A stretch of 64,000 bases of DNA from Mesorhizobium sp. M1D.F.Ca.ET.043.01.1.1 (GCF_003952385.1 NZ_CP034444.1:992001-1056000), one strand, 5' to 3'; counted from the stretch's first letter, positions 1 to 11,265 are shown. Translations and numbers: made by a program. Notes: generated by a model not told the origin, from the letters alone.

Positions 1-368
1 GGGGACTGAAGTCCCTCACCTACCGGGTCAAGAAGAACCGGAAGGCTTACTACACGCTGATGGACATCAACTGCCCGCCGGCGGCGCTCAACGAAATGGA
101 GCGTCAGATGGGCCTGTCCGAGGACGTCCTTCGCTTCCTGACCATCAAGGTCGAGGCGCATGAGGAAGGTCCCTCGGCGATGATGCAGAAGCGCGAGGAA
201 CGCTCCGAGCGAGGCGGCTTCGGCGACCGCGACCGCGGCGACCGTGGCCCGCGCTCGTTCGGCGACCGCGACCGCGGCGATCGTGGCCCGCGTTCGTTCG
301 GCGACCGTGACGGCGGCGACCGTGGTCCGCGCCGTCCGCGCGAAAACGTTGAAGGGGGTGCAGAATAA
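1..368 (+). CDS. rpsF: 30S ribosomal protein S6, 3' part
   Basis: The 5' end lies outside the window; the first complete codon begins at position 3. The visible part carries the end of the S6 fold ([18 protein letters not shown]) and then a long basic, disordered tail. S6 binds 16S rRNA with S18 in the small ribosomal subunit. The tail contains three tandem 13-residue units based on [13 protein letters not shown], encoded by 39-bp DNA repeats at 222-260, 261-299 and 300-338; the third unit is diverged. Such Arg/Gly-rich tails probably contact RNA, which is inference. The stop codon overlaps the rpsR start by one base (taATG), as expected for a translationally coupled ribosomal operon. Identity is secure from the fold remnant and from the rpsR and rplI neighbours. 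Confidence 0.95.
   Translation, partial: GLKSLTYRVKKNRKAYYTLMDINCPPAALNEMERQMGLSEDVLRFLTIKVEAHEEGPSAMMQKREERSERGGFGDRDRGDRGPRSFGDRDRGDRGPRSFGDRDGGDRGPRRPRENVEGGAE
222..338 (+). repeat. Three in-frame 39-bp tandem repeats in rpsF tail
   Basis: Units at 222-260, 261-299 and 300-338 each encode a 13-residue Gly/Asp/Arg-rich block. Units 1 and 2 encode identical peptides with a few silent base changes. Unit 3 has an R-to-G change and ends in RRP instead of RSF. Confidence 0.9.
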
Positions 369-616
369 TGGTCGACATCAACCAGATCCCGACCCGGCGC
401 CCGTTCCATCGCCGCCGCAAGACCTGCCCCTTCTCCGGCGCCAACGCCCCGAAGATCGACTACAAGGACGTGCGTCTCCTGCAGCGCTACATTTCCGAGC
501 GCGGCAAGATCGTGCCCTCGCGCATCACCGCTGTCAGCCAGAAGAAGCAGCGCGAGCTCGCCAAGGCGATCAAGCGCGCCCGCTTCCTCGGCCTGCTGCC
601 CTACGTGGTTCGCTGA
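368..616 (+). CDS. rpsR: 30S ribosomal protein S18
   Basis: The 82-residue product has the normal S18 length and conserved core: a basic N-terminus with [15 protein letters not shown], then [44 protein letters not shown] (described here by its start and end blocks, residues about 29-73). S18 pairs with S6 on the platform of the 30S subunit. The start codon overlaps the rpsF stop by one base. A strong hairpin with a T-rich tail follows ten bases after the stop, so rplI, 213 bases downstream, may have its own promoter or depend on read-through. Confidence 0.97.
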   Translation: MVDINQIPTRRPFHRRRKTCPFSGANAPKIDYKDVRLLQRYISERGKIVPSRITAVSQKKQRELAKAIKRARFLGLLPYVVR

Positions 617-625
617 TATTCTCGA

Positions 626-650
626 GCGGGCGGCTTGCCGCCCGCTTCTT
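626..650 (+). terminator. Hairpin after rpsR, probable (partial) terminator
   Basis: An 8-bp perfect G/C stem (GCGGGCGG / CCGCCCGC, 626-633 and 638-645) with a CTTG loop is followed by TTCTT. The tail is not a pure T run, so it may attenuate rather than fully terminate before rplI. Confidence 0.55.
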
Positions 651-828
651 CCCGGCCGTGACGGGCACGACCGGTTCGAGCATCAAATCCCGAGTTGGGG
701 TCAAAAGCCCCTAACTGCCGCGACAGGCAGGACAGCGACACCGGCGGCAACGCCTCTTTGCTTCCTGACCTGTTCCGAACAATCGGCGCCGATCGCGCAT
801 CGGCTGCCCAGACGAAAGGAACGAAACC

Positions 829-1413
829 ATGGAAGTCATTCTCCTCGAGCGCATTTCCCGCCTCGGCCAGATGGGCGACACCGTCAAGGTCAAGGACGGG
901 TTCGCCCGCAACTTCCTGCTCCCGCAGGGCAAGGCGCTGCGCGCCAACGAAGCCAACAAGAAGAAGTTCGAGGGCCAGCGCGCCCAGCTCGAAGCCCGTA
1001 ACCTCGAGCGCAAGTCGGAGGCCTCGCAGATCGCGGAGAAGCTCGACGGCAAGAGCTTCATCGTCGTGCGCTCGGCCGGCGAGACCGGTCAGCTCTACGG
1101 CTCGGTATCGACCCGCGACATCGCCGAACTGTTGACCGCGGAAGGCTTCACCGTCAGCCGCAACCAGATCGAGCTCAACCAGCCGATCAAGACCATCGGC
1201 CTCTCCAATGTGGCGATCGCGCTGCATCCGGAGGTCGAGGTCACCGTGACGCTCAACGTCGCCCGTTCGGCCGACGAGGCGGAGCGCCAGGCCAAGGGCG
1301 AGATGCTGACGACGGCCGAAGCCATCTATGGCGAAGACATCAACGACAACGCCCGGCCGGAGAACTTCTTCGACCCGAGCGCCGAGTTCGAAGGCGGCGA
1401 AGACAACGCCTGA
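829..1413 (+). CDS. rplI: 50S ribosomal protein L9
   Basis: The 194-residue product opens with the L9 signature ([20 protein letters not shown], then [16 protein letters not shown]). The central helix at residues about 45-75 joins the N- and C-terminal rRNA-binding domains. L9 binds 23S rRNA near the L1 stalk and influences frame maintenance. The protein is longer than the E. coli form (149 aa) because of an acidic C-terminal extension rich in Asp, Asn and Glu, which is common in Rhizobiales. The start has AAAGGAACGAAACC upstream, a usable ribosome binding site. A canonical rho-independent terminator lies about 75 bases after the stop. Confidence 0.97.
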   Translation: MEVILLERISRLGQMGDTVKVKDGFARNFLLPQGKALRANEANKKKFEGQRAQLEARNLERKSEASQIAEKLDGKSFIVVRSAGETGQLYGSVSTRDIAELLTAEGFTVSRNQIELNQPIKTIGLSNVAIALHPEVEVTVTLNVARSADEAERQAKGEMLTTAEAIYGEDINDNARPENFFDPSAEFEGGEDNA

Positions 1414-1487
1414 TCGACAACATCCTTGATCAACCCGGCCGAGGCCCAGTTCCGGCCGCTTCGTTGTTCAATCAATACTGGACTAAC

Positions 1488-1514
1488 GCCCGGGTCTCCG
1501 ACCCGGGCTTTTTT
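1488..1514 (+). terminator. Rho-independent terminator of the rplI operon
   Basis: A perfect 9-bp stem (GCCCGGGTC at 1488-1496 and GACCCGGGC at 1500-1508) with a 3-base loop is followed by six T residues at 1509-1514. This is a textbook intrinsic terminator. Confidence 0.93.
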
Positions 1515-1659
1515 ATGCCAATCGGAACTTTTCTAGTCCCTATATCTTGTTGCAGACTACAGCCTGGCGCGTCGATTGGACGCGGGCGATGCGCTGTGGC
1601 ACTTTCGATTTGGCGTTCGGTCCGGCCGCCGGATGGTCCGTTCGAGGGGACATTTGGTC

Positions 1660-2946
1660 ATGAATATCCTGTTGAAGCGCATTCTCGATCGCCTGGTGCG
1701 GGTCGGCAACCTCAAGGTTACAGGGCCCAAGGGCTCGGCCGTCACGTTCGGCGACGGCAGCGGCGAGCCGGTGCACATGCACATCAAGACCAGGCATGCC
1801 GAGCGCGCCATAAGCTTCGACCCGATGCTGGCAGTGCCGGAAGCCTATATGGACGGCGAGCTCGACATTCTCGAGGGCGGCGTGCTTGGCTTGATGCGCA
1901 TCGCCTTCCAGAACATGGGCAGCGGCGGCATCGACGCGACCTGGTCGAAAGCGATCGAGGGCCTGCGCCACGCCTTCCGCCGACTGCAGCAGATCAATAC
2001 AGCCTCGCGCTCGCGCCGCAACGTGCAGCGCCACTACGACCTGTCGGGCGAGCTCTACAAGCTCTTCCTCGACGAGGACATGCAGTATTCTTGCGCTTAT
2101 TTCGAACAGCCCGACATGACGCTGGACGAAGCGCAGGTTGCCAAGAAGCGCCACATCGCAGCGAAGCTGCGGCTGAAGGCAGGCCAGACCGTGCTCGACA
2201 TCGGCTCGGGCTGGGGCGGGCTCGGCCTTTATCTCGCCAAGGCTTTCGATGTCGACGTGCAGGGCGTGACGCTGTCGACCGAGCAGCACGGCGTCGCCAC
2301 CGACCGCGCGCATGCGATGGGCCTGCAGGGCCGAGTGCATTTCGACCTCAAGGATTACCGCGCCCTCAACGAACGCTTCGACCGCATCGTCTCGGTCGGC
2401 ATGTTCGAGCATGTCGGCGTCAACCACTACCGCACCTTCTTCGACAAGGCGGCGACGCTGCTGAAACCCGACGGCGTAATGCTGCTCCACACCATCGGCC
2501 GTTCCGGCGTGCCGTGGGCAACCAGCGCCTTCGTCCGCAAATACATCTTCCCCGGCGGCTACATCCCGGCGCTTTCCGAGGTGATGCCGGCGATCGAGAA
2601 ATCCGGCCTGGTTGTCACCGATATCGAGGTGCTGCGCCTGCACTACGCAGAGACGCTCAAGCATTGGGGCCAGCGCTTTGCCGCCAATCGCGACAAGGCG
2701 AAGGCGATCTACGACGAGCGCTTCTGCCGCATGTGGGAGTTCTACCTCGCCGCCTCGGAAGCCGCCTTCCGCTGGCAGGACCTTGTCATCTTCCAATTCC
2801 AGATCGCCAAGAAGAACGACACGCTGCCGATGACGCGCGACTACATGGCCAAATGCGAGAAGGCGCTGGAGCTGCGCGATCTCGGCCATCAGGAGCCGGC
2901 GAAGCCTGCGGCCAAGCCAACGCGCAGACGGAAGGCGGTGGAGTAG
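1660..2946 (+). CDS. cfa: Cyclopropane-fatty-acyl-phospholipid synthase
   Basis: The 428-residue protein transfers a methylene group from S-adenosylmethionine to cis double bonds of phospholipid acyl chains in the membrane. The SAM site is visible as VLDIGSGWGGLGLYLA (about residue 177). It is followed by the family blocks VTLSTEQ, FDRIVSVGMFEHVG and the C-terminal MWEFYLAASEAAFR. The ATG at 1660 is chosen because GAGGGGAC sits just upstream and the protein then begins MNILLKRILDRLVRVGNL, which matches family N-termini; an upstream in-frame ATG at 1576 would add 28 unconserved residues. The C-terminus is basic (KPTRRRKAVE). Cyclopropane lipids typically build up in stationary phase and acid stress. 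It is one of several lipid genes in the window. Confidence 0.93.
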   Translation: MNILLKRILDRLVRVGNLKVTGPKGSAVTFGDGSGEPVHMHIKTRHAERAISFDPMLAVPEAYMDGELDILEGGVLGLMRIAFQNMGSGGIDATWSKAIEGLRHAFRRLQQINTASRSRRNVQRHYDLSGELYKLFLDEDMQYSCAYFEQPDMTLDEAQVAKKRHIAAKLRLKAGQTVLDIGSGWGGLGLYLAKAFDVDVQGVTLSTEQHGVATDRAHAMGLQGRVHFDLKDYRALNERFDRIVSVGMFEHVGVNHYRTFFDKAATLLKPDGVMLLHTIGRSGVPWATSAFVRKYIFPGGYIPALSEVMPAIEKSGLVVTDIEVLRLHYAETLKHWGQRFAANRDKAKAIYDERFCRMWEFYLAASEAAFRWQDLVIFQFQIAKKNDTLPMTRDYMAKCEKALELRDLGHQEPAKPAAKPTRRRKAVE

Positions 2947-2990
2947 AACCGCCACCGATTTGCCGCTTGCCATTGCGGCCTGACGCCACG

Positions 2991-3018
2991 AAAAAGGTCT
3001 CGTTCGCGAGGCCTTTTT
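2991..3018 (+). terminator. UUCG-loop hairpin after cfa, abutting the next start codon
   Basis: A 12-bp stem with one G-T pair (AAAAAGGTCTCG at 2991-3002, CGAGGCCTTTTT at 3007-3018) closes on a TTCG tetraloop. The 3' T run ends one base before the ATG at 3020. It looks like the cfa terminator and also occupies the whole ribosome-binding region of the ynfA-like gene. Confidence 0.8.
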
Positions 3019-3019
3019 C

Positions 3020-3343
3020 ATGACCTATCTCATCTACATAGCAGCCGCGGTTGCCGAGATCGCCGGCTGCTTTTCCTTCTGGGCCTGGTGGCGGCTGGCG
3101 AAGTCGCCCCTGTGGCTGGTGCCGGGCCTCGTGTCGCTGGCCTTGTTCGGCTTGCTTTTGGCGTTGGTCGACACGAATGCCGCCGGTCGCGCTTACGCCG
3201 CCTATGGCGGCATCTACATCGCCGCCTCGCTCGGGTGGCTGTGGCTGATCGAGGGCGTGCGTCCAGACCGTTTCGACCTGTTGGGTGCCGCGCTCTGCAT
3301 CGCCGGCGCTTCGGTCATCCTGCTCGCGCCAAGGGGAGCCTGA
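3020..3343 (+). CDS. YnfA/UPF0060 family small membrane protein
   Basis: This 107-residue, almost entirely hydrophobic protein has four predicted membrane helices and matches UPF0060/YnfA in length and in the pattern [31 protein letters not shown] and [14 protein letters not shown]. YnfA proteins resemble small multidrug-resistance transporters, but their substrate is not firmly established. The ATG sits directly behind a strong terminator-like hairpin, so no accessible Shine-Dalgarno sequence is visible; translation may need refolding of that hairpin or a leaderless transcript. One base separates its stop from the next start, so the Rsm22-like gene is probably co-expressed. Confidence 0.88.
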   Translation: MTYLIYIAAAVAEIAGCFSFWAWWRLAKSPLWLVPGLVSLALFGLLLALVDTNAAGRAYAAYGGIYIAASLGWLWLIEGVRPDRFDLLGAALCIAGASVILLAPRGA

Positions 3344-3344
3344 C

Positions 3345-4322
3345 ATGGAGCTCCCCGCCCCGCTGCGGCAAGGCGTCGACAGCCTGCTCGAGAAGGTACC
3401 GCTGCCGGCGCTGAAACAGGCCGCCAAGACGCTGTCCGAGCGCTACCGCGCCGAGCTGCGCGACGGCCGCCTGCACATGGCGGAAGACATGGCGGTGAAG
3501 GCCTACCTGGCGACCAGGCTGCCCGCCACCTACGCCGCCGTCCGCGCCTGCGCCGACGCGCTGACCGAAGCCCGTCCCGATTTCCAGCCGAAAAGCCTGC
3601 TCGACATCGGCGCCGGGCCTGGGACGATGCTCTGGGCCACGACCGACGCCTGGCCTGAGCTCCAACAGGCGGTGCTGGTCGAGGCGAGCGCCGCAGTGCG
3701 CAAGGTTGGCCAGTCGCTGGCCGCCGGCGCGATCGCCGTCCCGACCGACTGGATTGCCGGCGACGCCACCATCGATCTCGATGGTTTCGAGCCCGCCGAC
3801 CTCGTCAGCGCGACCTATGTCCTGGACGAGATCGCACCGGCCTCGCTGAGGAAGCTGGTCGACCGGCTCTGGCGCCTGACGTCCGACACGCTGCTCGTCG
3901 TCGAGCCCGGCACGCCGGCCGGCTGGCAGCGCATCCTTGCCGCGCGAACGCAACTTGTCGAAGCCGGCGCGCATGTCTCGGCGCCCTGCCCGCATGACGC
4001 GCCCTGCCCGCTCCTGCCGCCCGACTGGTGCCACTTCTCGCGGCGCGTCGCCCGCTCGCGCCTGCATCGGCTGGCCAAGGATGCCGACGTGCCGTGGGAG
4101 GATGAGAAGTTCATCTACCTCGCCGCTTCGCGTCATCCCGCGCCGGCGCGCGCGGCGCGGGTGATCGCCCCGCCAAAGACGGGCTCCGGCAAGGCGGTGC
4201 TCAAGCTCTGCCGGCCGGACGGCGATGCCGGCGAGCGCCTGTTCAGCAAGCGCGACGGCGACTTGTTCAAGGCAGCGCGGCGGGCGGACTGGGGCGATTC
4301 GTTCTCGGAAAACGGGGCATAA
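3345..4322 (+). CDS. Rsm22-like small-subunit rRNA methyltransferase family protein
   Basis: The 325-residue protein has a Rossmann SAM-binding motif (LLDIGAGPGTMLWA, about residues 86-99). Downstream is the Cys-containing block CPHDAPCPLLPPDWCHFSRRVARS, given here by its ends (CPHDAPCPL and DWCHFSRR, about residues 211-231). This arrangement is characteristic of the Rsm22/METTL17 family, in which cysteines bind a metal or Fe-S cluster; that binding is known for mitochondrial members and inferred here. Its likely role is in small-ribosomal-subunit assembly. The ATG at 3345 has AAGGGGAGCC upstream and follows the ynfA-like stop by one base. The upstream in-frame extension lies inside ynfA and is not credible. 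Confidence 0.88.
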   Translation: MELPAPLRQGVDSLLEKVPLPALKQAAKTLSERYRAELRDGRLHMAEDMAVKAYLATRLPATYAAVRACADALTEARPDFQPKSLLDIGAGPGTMLWATTDAWPELQQAVLVEASAAVRKVGQSLAAGAIAVPTDWIAGDATIDLDGFEPADLVSATYVLDEIAPASLRKLVDRLWRLTSDTLLVVEPGTPAGWQRILAARTQLVEAGAHVSAPCPHDAPCPLLPPDWCHFSRRVARSRLHRLAKDADVPWEDEKFIYLAASRHPAPARAARVIAPPKTGSGKAVLKLCRPDGDAGERLFSKRDGDLFKAARRADWGDSFSENGA

Positions 4323-4543
4323 ACCGCAAATTGTTCTTGATATGTTCCAGCGAGTCGGATAGGAGTTTGCACCTTTCCGAGTCAACCGGAATCGGGGTAC
4401 GCGAACACTCTCCTGTGGACGGTTCGCCGTCCCTGTGAACAACGGGCATCAAGGCCGGTTGACCGAGCAGGTGATGCAGAAAGGTCAGCACCCCGATCGT
4501 CCCGTTCTGATATCGAGAGGCCGGGATCAGCATCGGGGACATC

Positions 4544-6034
<1,491 letters not shown>

Positions 6035-6050
6035 GTTTCGGAGTACCCGA

Positions 6051-6655
6051 TTGGATTTCAACGACATCTATCAGCGGATGAAATTCGAGGCTTACGAAAT
6101 CTCCGAGGAAGAACGAACGCAACTGACTGACTATCTGAAAAAAGCTGGCTCAACTTCTCGGTTGGAATCCAACACCGCCCTGCTGGTATTCTGTTATTCG
6201 AGCGACCCGCTCCCCCAGAATGTCGAATTGGTGAGGAAATTCCTTGCCAATCGAACCGACGACTACGTCCGCAGTGCAGCGGTAACTGGCCTATATCGGA
6301 TTTGGCGCTTGAACACCCCATCCGACATCGACGAGCTGAAAGGCCTTTTGGCACTGTGGTCCGTAGAGTCCCGGTATGAGAGCTCTCTTGCCGCTATCGG
6401 GTGCGCATTCGATCTGATGCACCGGCTTCAGGATCGCCGCCTATCTGTTGCACTTCTGCAATTATTGGAGACGCTCCACGAAGGAGTCATGCGGGAGAAC
6501 GATTCAGCGGTCGGCTTATTCGTCCACGCGTGCTGGTCAGCGTACGACAATTGGGCTCTGAACAACCAACAACGTCGGATCCATTTCGATACGATCGAAG
6601 AGGCTTTGCCGATTTACTGGGATCGCCAGAAATACCTGTTGGAATCGATAAACTG

Positions 6656-6656
<1 letters not shown>
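6051..6656 (+). CDS. Hypothetical protein inserted between dnaB and radA
   Basis: I do not recognise a family. The protein of about 201 residues looks all-helical, with repeated helix pairs (LESNTALLVFCY, DDYVRSAAVTGLYRIWRL, ESSLAAIGCAFDLMHRL), suggesting HEAT-like repeats. I choose the TTG at 6051 because GGAG lies seven bases upstream; another TTG at 6027 would overlap dnaB by eight bases. Its stop overlaps the radA ATG by one base (tgATG), so it is coupled to radA. Base composition is visibly less G/C-rich than dnaB and radA, with many third-position A/T codons, which suggests later acquisition. An immunity-type role is possible because such HEAT-like proteins are common among immunity proteins, but nothing in the sequence proves it. 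Confidence 0.72.
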
Positions 6657-8074
<1,418 letters not shown>

Positions 8075-8101
8075 TGCGGCTCATGATGTGGGGCGAAAGA
8101 C

Positions 8102-8779
8102 ATGCCGATTACGCTGCTTGACGGAATTCTCGTCGGCTTCACCCTGGTCTCAGCAATGCTTGCCATGGTGCGCGGCTTTTCCCGCGAGGTGCTGTCGGTG
8201 GTTTCCTGGGCAGCGGCGGCGGCGGCGGCTTTCTTCTTCTACAAGCCGGTCCTGCCCTACGTTCAGCCCTATGTCGACAACGACAAGATCGCCATGGCGG
8301 CTGCCGCCGGCGTCGTCTTCGTCATCGCGCTGATCGTCGTTTCGGTGATCACCATGAAGATCGCCGACTGGATCATCGATTCGCGCATCGGCGCTCTCGA
8401 CCGCACGCTCGGCTTCCTCTACGGCGCTGCCCGCGGCATCCTGGTCGTGGCGGTGGCGCTTCTGTTCTTCAACTGGCTGGCCGGCGCCAAGGCGCCCGCC
8501 TGGGTCGCCAACGCCAAGTCGCGGCCGCTGCTGGAGACGATCGGCGCAAAGCTCGAAAGCGTGCTGCCCGAGAACACGGAAGAACTGGTCAACAAATACA
8601 CCCACAAGGGCACGGCCACGACCGAGACGCCGCCGACCACGGACCAGCCCCTGGCCGAACCGCCGGCGACCGGCGAAGACAACGCGCCGGCGCCCGACGA
8701 CAGCGAGGGCGAGGCTCCGGCCGACAACGAGCCGACGCCGGCCCCTGCCCCGGCTCCCGCTCCGGCGCCGGCAAATTGA
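8102..8779 (+). CDS. cvpA: CvpA family membrane protein
   Basis: The 225-residue protein has four predicted membrane helices (starting about residues 4, 30, 62 and 102) and the CvpA core motifs (DGILVGFTLVSAMLAMVRG, then SREVLSVVSW, and RTLGFLYGAARGILVV). CvpA is linked in enterobacteria to colicin V production and envelope homeostasis, and often sits next to purF, as it does here. The C-terminal 55 residues are a low-complexity tail ending in repeated AP dipeptides; it is acidic and Pro-rich and probably disordered. That tail is not part of the conserved family core. Confidence 0.92.
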   Translation: MPITLLDGILVGFTLVSAMLAMVRGFSREVLSVVSWAAAAAAAFFFYKPVLPYVQPYVDNDKIAMAAAAGVVFVIALIVVSVITMKIADWIIDSRIGALDRTLGFLYGAARGILVVAVALLFFNWLAGAKAPAWVANAKSRPLLETIGAKLESVLPENTEELVNKYTHKGTATTETPPTTDQPLAEPPATGEDNAPAPDDSEGEAPADNEPTPAPAPAPAPAPAN

Positions 8780-8881
8780 TTTCAGGCCGGCCGTGACGGC
8801 CGGCCTCGTGCTCTTTGTGAATGCGTTGCTTTCGACGAGCGATCGCCCTATATGGCGATTTTAGCGGAGCTTGAGCCCGAC

Positions 8882-10363
8882 ATGGCAGACCCGAAGGCAG
8901 ACGCAGGCGACGTGCTTTCCGCCGAGGCCGACGATCATTTCCACGACGAATGCGGCGTGTTCGGCATCTTCGGCCGGCAGGACGCCGCAGCCATCGTCAC
9001 ACTCGGGCTCCACGCCCTGCAGCATCGCGGCCAGGAAGCGGCCGGCATCGTCTCCTATGACGGTACCCAGTTCCACGTCGAGCGCCATGTCGGCCTGATC
9101 GGCGATACCTTCACCAAGCAGAACGTCATCGACCGTCTGCAGGGCAACCGCGCCATCGGCCACACGCGTTACGCCACCACCGGCGGCGCCGGCCTGCGCA
9201 ACATCCAGCCTTTCTTCGCCGAGCTTGCCGAGGGCGGCCTGGCGGTCGCCCATAACGGCAATCTCACCAATGCGCTCACCGTGCAGCGCGTGCTGCAGAA
9301 GCAGGGCTCGATCTTCTCGTCCACCTCCGACACCGAGACGCTGCTGCACCTGGTCGCGACCAGCAAGGAACGCGATCTGAATTCGCGTTTCATCGACGCG
9401 GTTCGCCAGGTCGAAGGCGCCTTCTCGCTGGTGGCGATGACGGCCAAGAAGATGATCGGCTGCCGCGATCCGCTGGGGATCAGGCCGCTGGTGCTGGGCG
9501 ACCTCGACGGCGCCTGGATCCTCGCTTCCGAAACCTGCGCGCTCGACATCATCGGCGCCCGCTTCGTGCGCGACATAAAGCCCGGCGAGATGGTGGTGGT
9601 TACCTCCAAGGGCATCGAGAGCCTGTTCCCCTTCGAGCCGCAGAAGACCCGCTTCTGCATCTTCGAATATGTCTATTTCGCGCGGCCGGATTCCTCGGTC
9701 GAAGGCCGCAACGTCTATGATGTCAGGAAGCGCATCGGGGCGGAGCTGGCGCAGGAGAACCCGGTCGAGGCCGATATCGTCGTGCCGGTGCCGGATTCCG
9801 GCACGCCGGCGGCGATCGGCTTTTCCCAGGCAGCGGGGATTCCCTTCGAGCTCGGCATCATCCGCAACCACTATGTCGGGCGCACCTTCATCCAGCCTGG
9901 CGATTCCATTCGCCACATGGGCGTGAGGCTGAAGCACAACGCCAACCGCCGCATGATCGAGGGCAAGCGCGTGGTGCTGGTCGACGATTCGATCGTGCGC
10001 GGCACCACCAGCCAGAAGATCGTGCAGATGGTGCGCGACGCCGGCGCCAGGGAAGTGCATATGCGCATCGCCTCGCCGCCGACAAGCGCGTCGTGCTTCT
10101 ACGGCGTCGATACGCCGGAGAAGTCGAAGCTCCTGGCATCGCGCATGTCGGTCGAGGAGATGGCCGAGTTCATCCGTGTCGACTCCCTCGGCTTCCTGTC
10201 GATCGACGGGCTCTACCGCGCCGTTGGCGAAGCGCGCCGCGACAACGACCAGCCGCAGTTCTGCGACGCCTGCTTCACCGGCCAGTACCCCACCCGCCTG
10301 CTCGATTTCGAAGGCCACGACAATGTGCGCACGCTGTCGCTGCTGGCGAGCAGCGGGTCATAA
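8882..10363 (+). CDS. purF: Amidophosphoribosyltransferase
   Basis: The 493-residue enzyme makes phosphoribosylamine from PRPP and glutamine, the first committed step of purine synthesis. The Ntn-type glutaminase domain follows a short propeptide; the catalytic cysteine is in HDECGVFGIFG (C24 with this start). The PRPP loop is VVLVDDSIVRGTTS. Further family blocks are GHTRYATTG, AHNGNL and RDPLGIRPLV. I prefer ATG 8882 because a GGAG lies twelve bases upstream; an in-frame ATG at 8852 would add ten residues but has no visible ribosome binding site. Both are possible. It lies behind cvpA and ahead of an SDR gene in one direction. Confidence 0.96.
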   Translation: MADPKADAGDVLSAEADDHFHDECGVFGIFGRQDAAAIVTLGLHALQHRGQEAAGIVSYDGTQFHVERHVGLIGDTFTKQNVIDRLQGNRAIGHTRYATTGGAGLRNIQPFFAELAEGGLAVAHNGNLTNALTVQRVLQKQGSIFSSTSDTETLLHLVATSKERDLNSRFIDAVRQVEGAFSLVAMTAKKMIGCRDPLGIRPLVLGDLDGAWILASETCALDIIGARFVRDIKPGEMVVVTSKGIESLFPFEPQKTRFCIFEYVYFARPDSSVEGRNVYDVRKRIGAELAQENPVEADIVVPVPDSGTPAAIGFSQAAGIPFELGIIRNHYVGRTFIQPGDSIRHMGVRLKHNANRRMIEGKRVVLVDDSIVRGTTSQKIVQMVRDAGAREVHMRIASPPTSASCFYGVDTPEKSKLLASRMSVEEMAEFIRVDSLGFLSIDGLYRAVGEARRDNDQPQFCDACFTGQYPTRLLDFEGHDNVRTLSLLASSGS

Positions 10364-10390
10364 GCCGGGCCACCTCACGGAAGCTTTCAC

Positions 10391-11134
10391 ATGACCCTCG
10401 ACCTCTCCGGCCGCGTCGCGGTCGTCACCGGCGCCTCGCGCGGCATTGGCTATTTCATCGCTAGGGAACTGGCGGCGGCCGGCGCGCATGTGGTTGCGGT
10501 CGCCCGCACCGTGGGCGGGCTGGAGGAACTCGACGACCAGATCAAGACCGACGGCCGCGGACAGGCCACGCTGGTGCCGCTCGACCTTACCGACATGGCC
10601 GGCATCGACCGGCTGGGCGGCGCGATCCATGAGCGCTGGGGCAAGCTCGACATATTGGTGGCGAACGCCGCCATTCTCGGCGTTGTCTCGCCGATCGGCC
10701 ATGTCGAGGCGAAGACTTTCGAGAAGGTGATGACCCTCAACGTCACCGCGACCTGGCGGCTGATCCGCTCGGTCGATCCGCTGCTCCGGCTCTCCGATGC
10801 CGGTCGCGCCATCATCATGTCCTCCAACGCGGCGCATTCGGCGCGTGCCTTCTGGGCGCCTTACGCGGCCTCGAAAGCCGCGGTCGAGACGATGATGCGG
10901 TCCTGGGCGCATGAGACCGAGAGCCTGCCGCTGCGCGTCAACGCCGCCGATCCGGGCGCCACCCGCACGGCGATGCGCGCGCAGGCCATGCCCGGCGAGG
11001 ATCCCGAAACGCTGCCGCATCCTTCAGAGATCGCCAAACGCATCGTGCCGCTGGCAAGCCCGCGGCTCAAGGAGACCGGGCTGATCTTCCAGGCCAAGCA
11101 CAACCGCTTCGTTGCCTACCGCCAGCCGGAATAG
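10391..11134 (+). CDS. SDR family NAD(P)-dependent oxidoreductase
   Basis: The 247-residue classical short-chain dehydrogenase has the cofactor motif TGASRGIG (residues 14-21), the structural motif NAAILG where NAG is more usual, and a YAASK active site (about residue 158). Substrate cannot be read from the sequence. It follows purF by 27 bases in the same direction, an arrangement I associate with other rhizobia, so it may share the purF transcript. A palindromic repeat follows 19 bases after the stop and may form its transcript end. Confidence 0.88.
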   Translation: MTLDLSGRVAVVTGASRGIGYFIARELAAAGAHVVAVARTVGGLEELDDQIKTDGRGQATLVPLDLTDMAGIDRLGGAIHERWGKLDILVANAAILGVVSPIGHVEAKTFEKVMTLNVTATWRLIRSVDPLLRLSDAGRAIIMSSNAAHSARAFWAPYAASKAAVETMMRSWAHETESLPLRVNAADPGATRTAMRAQAMPGEDPETLPHPSEIAKRIVPLASPRLKETGLIFQAKHNRFVAYRQPE

Positions 11135-11153
11135 ACCGCACCTTGGTCCAACA

Positions 11154-11196
11154 CATGTCATTTTCCCAAAACCGCTGGGCACTTTTGGGCGACATG
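11154..11196 (+). repeat. Palindromic dispersed repeat, variant B
   Basis: The outer stem CATGTC/GACATG (11154-11159, 11191-11196) encloses the inner stem CCCAAAA/TTTTGGG (11165-11171, 11183-11189). The loop CCGCTGGGCAC closely resembles the loop CCGCTTCACAC of the repeats at 11971-12123, while the flanking stem bases differ in a paired manner. Confidence 0.75.
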
Positions 11197-11214
11197 CGTT
11201 GGGGATGAAAAAGG

Positions 11215-11259
11215 CCTCCGGCTACGTTTCTTCGAATGTAGACATTCGAAAACCGGAGG
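11215..11259 (+). promoter_or_regulatory. Leader hairpin masking the ribosome binding site
   Basis: CCTCCGG (11215-11221) pairs with CCGGAGG (11253-11259), and inside it TTCGAATG (11231-11238) pairs perfectly with CATTCGAA (11243-11250) across a TAGA loop. The 3' arm CCGGAGGA is the only Shine-Dalgarno sequence for the ATG at 11266. Folding would therefore block translation; a trigger such as temperature, a protein or an antisense RNA is unknown. Confidence 0.65.
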
Positions 11260-11265
11260 ACCGAC

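Noticed and set aside
1464..3023. 519-codon plus-strand frame over cfa
   Set aside because: Out-of-frame shadow of cfa; it also runs through the rplI terminator.
4323..4543. UUCG hairpin (4417-4432) before dnaB as a riboswitch
   Set aside because: Six base pairs only, no conserved ligand-binding elements, no terminator or masked Shine-Dalgarno sequence.
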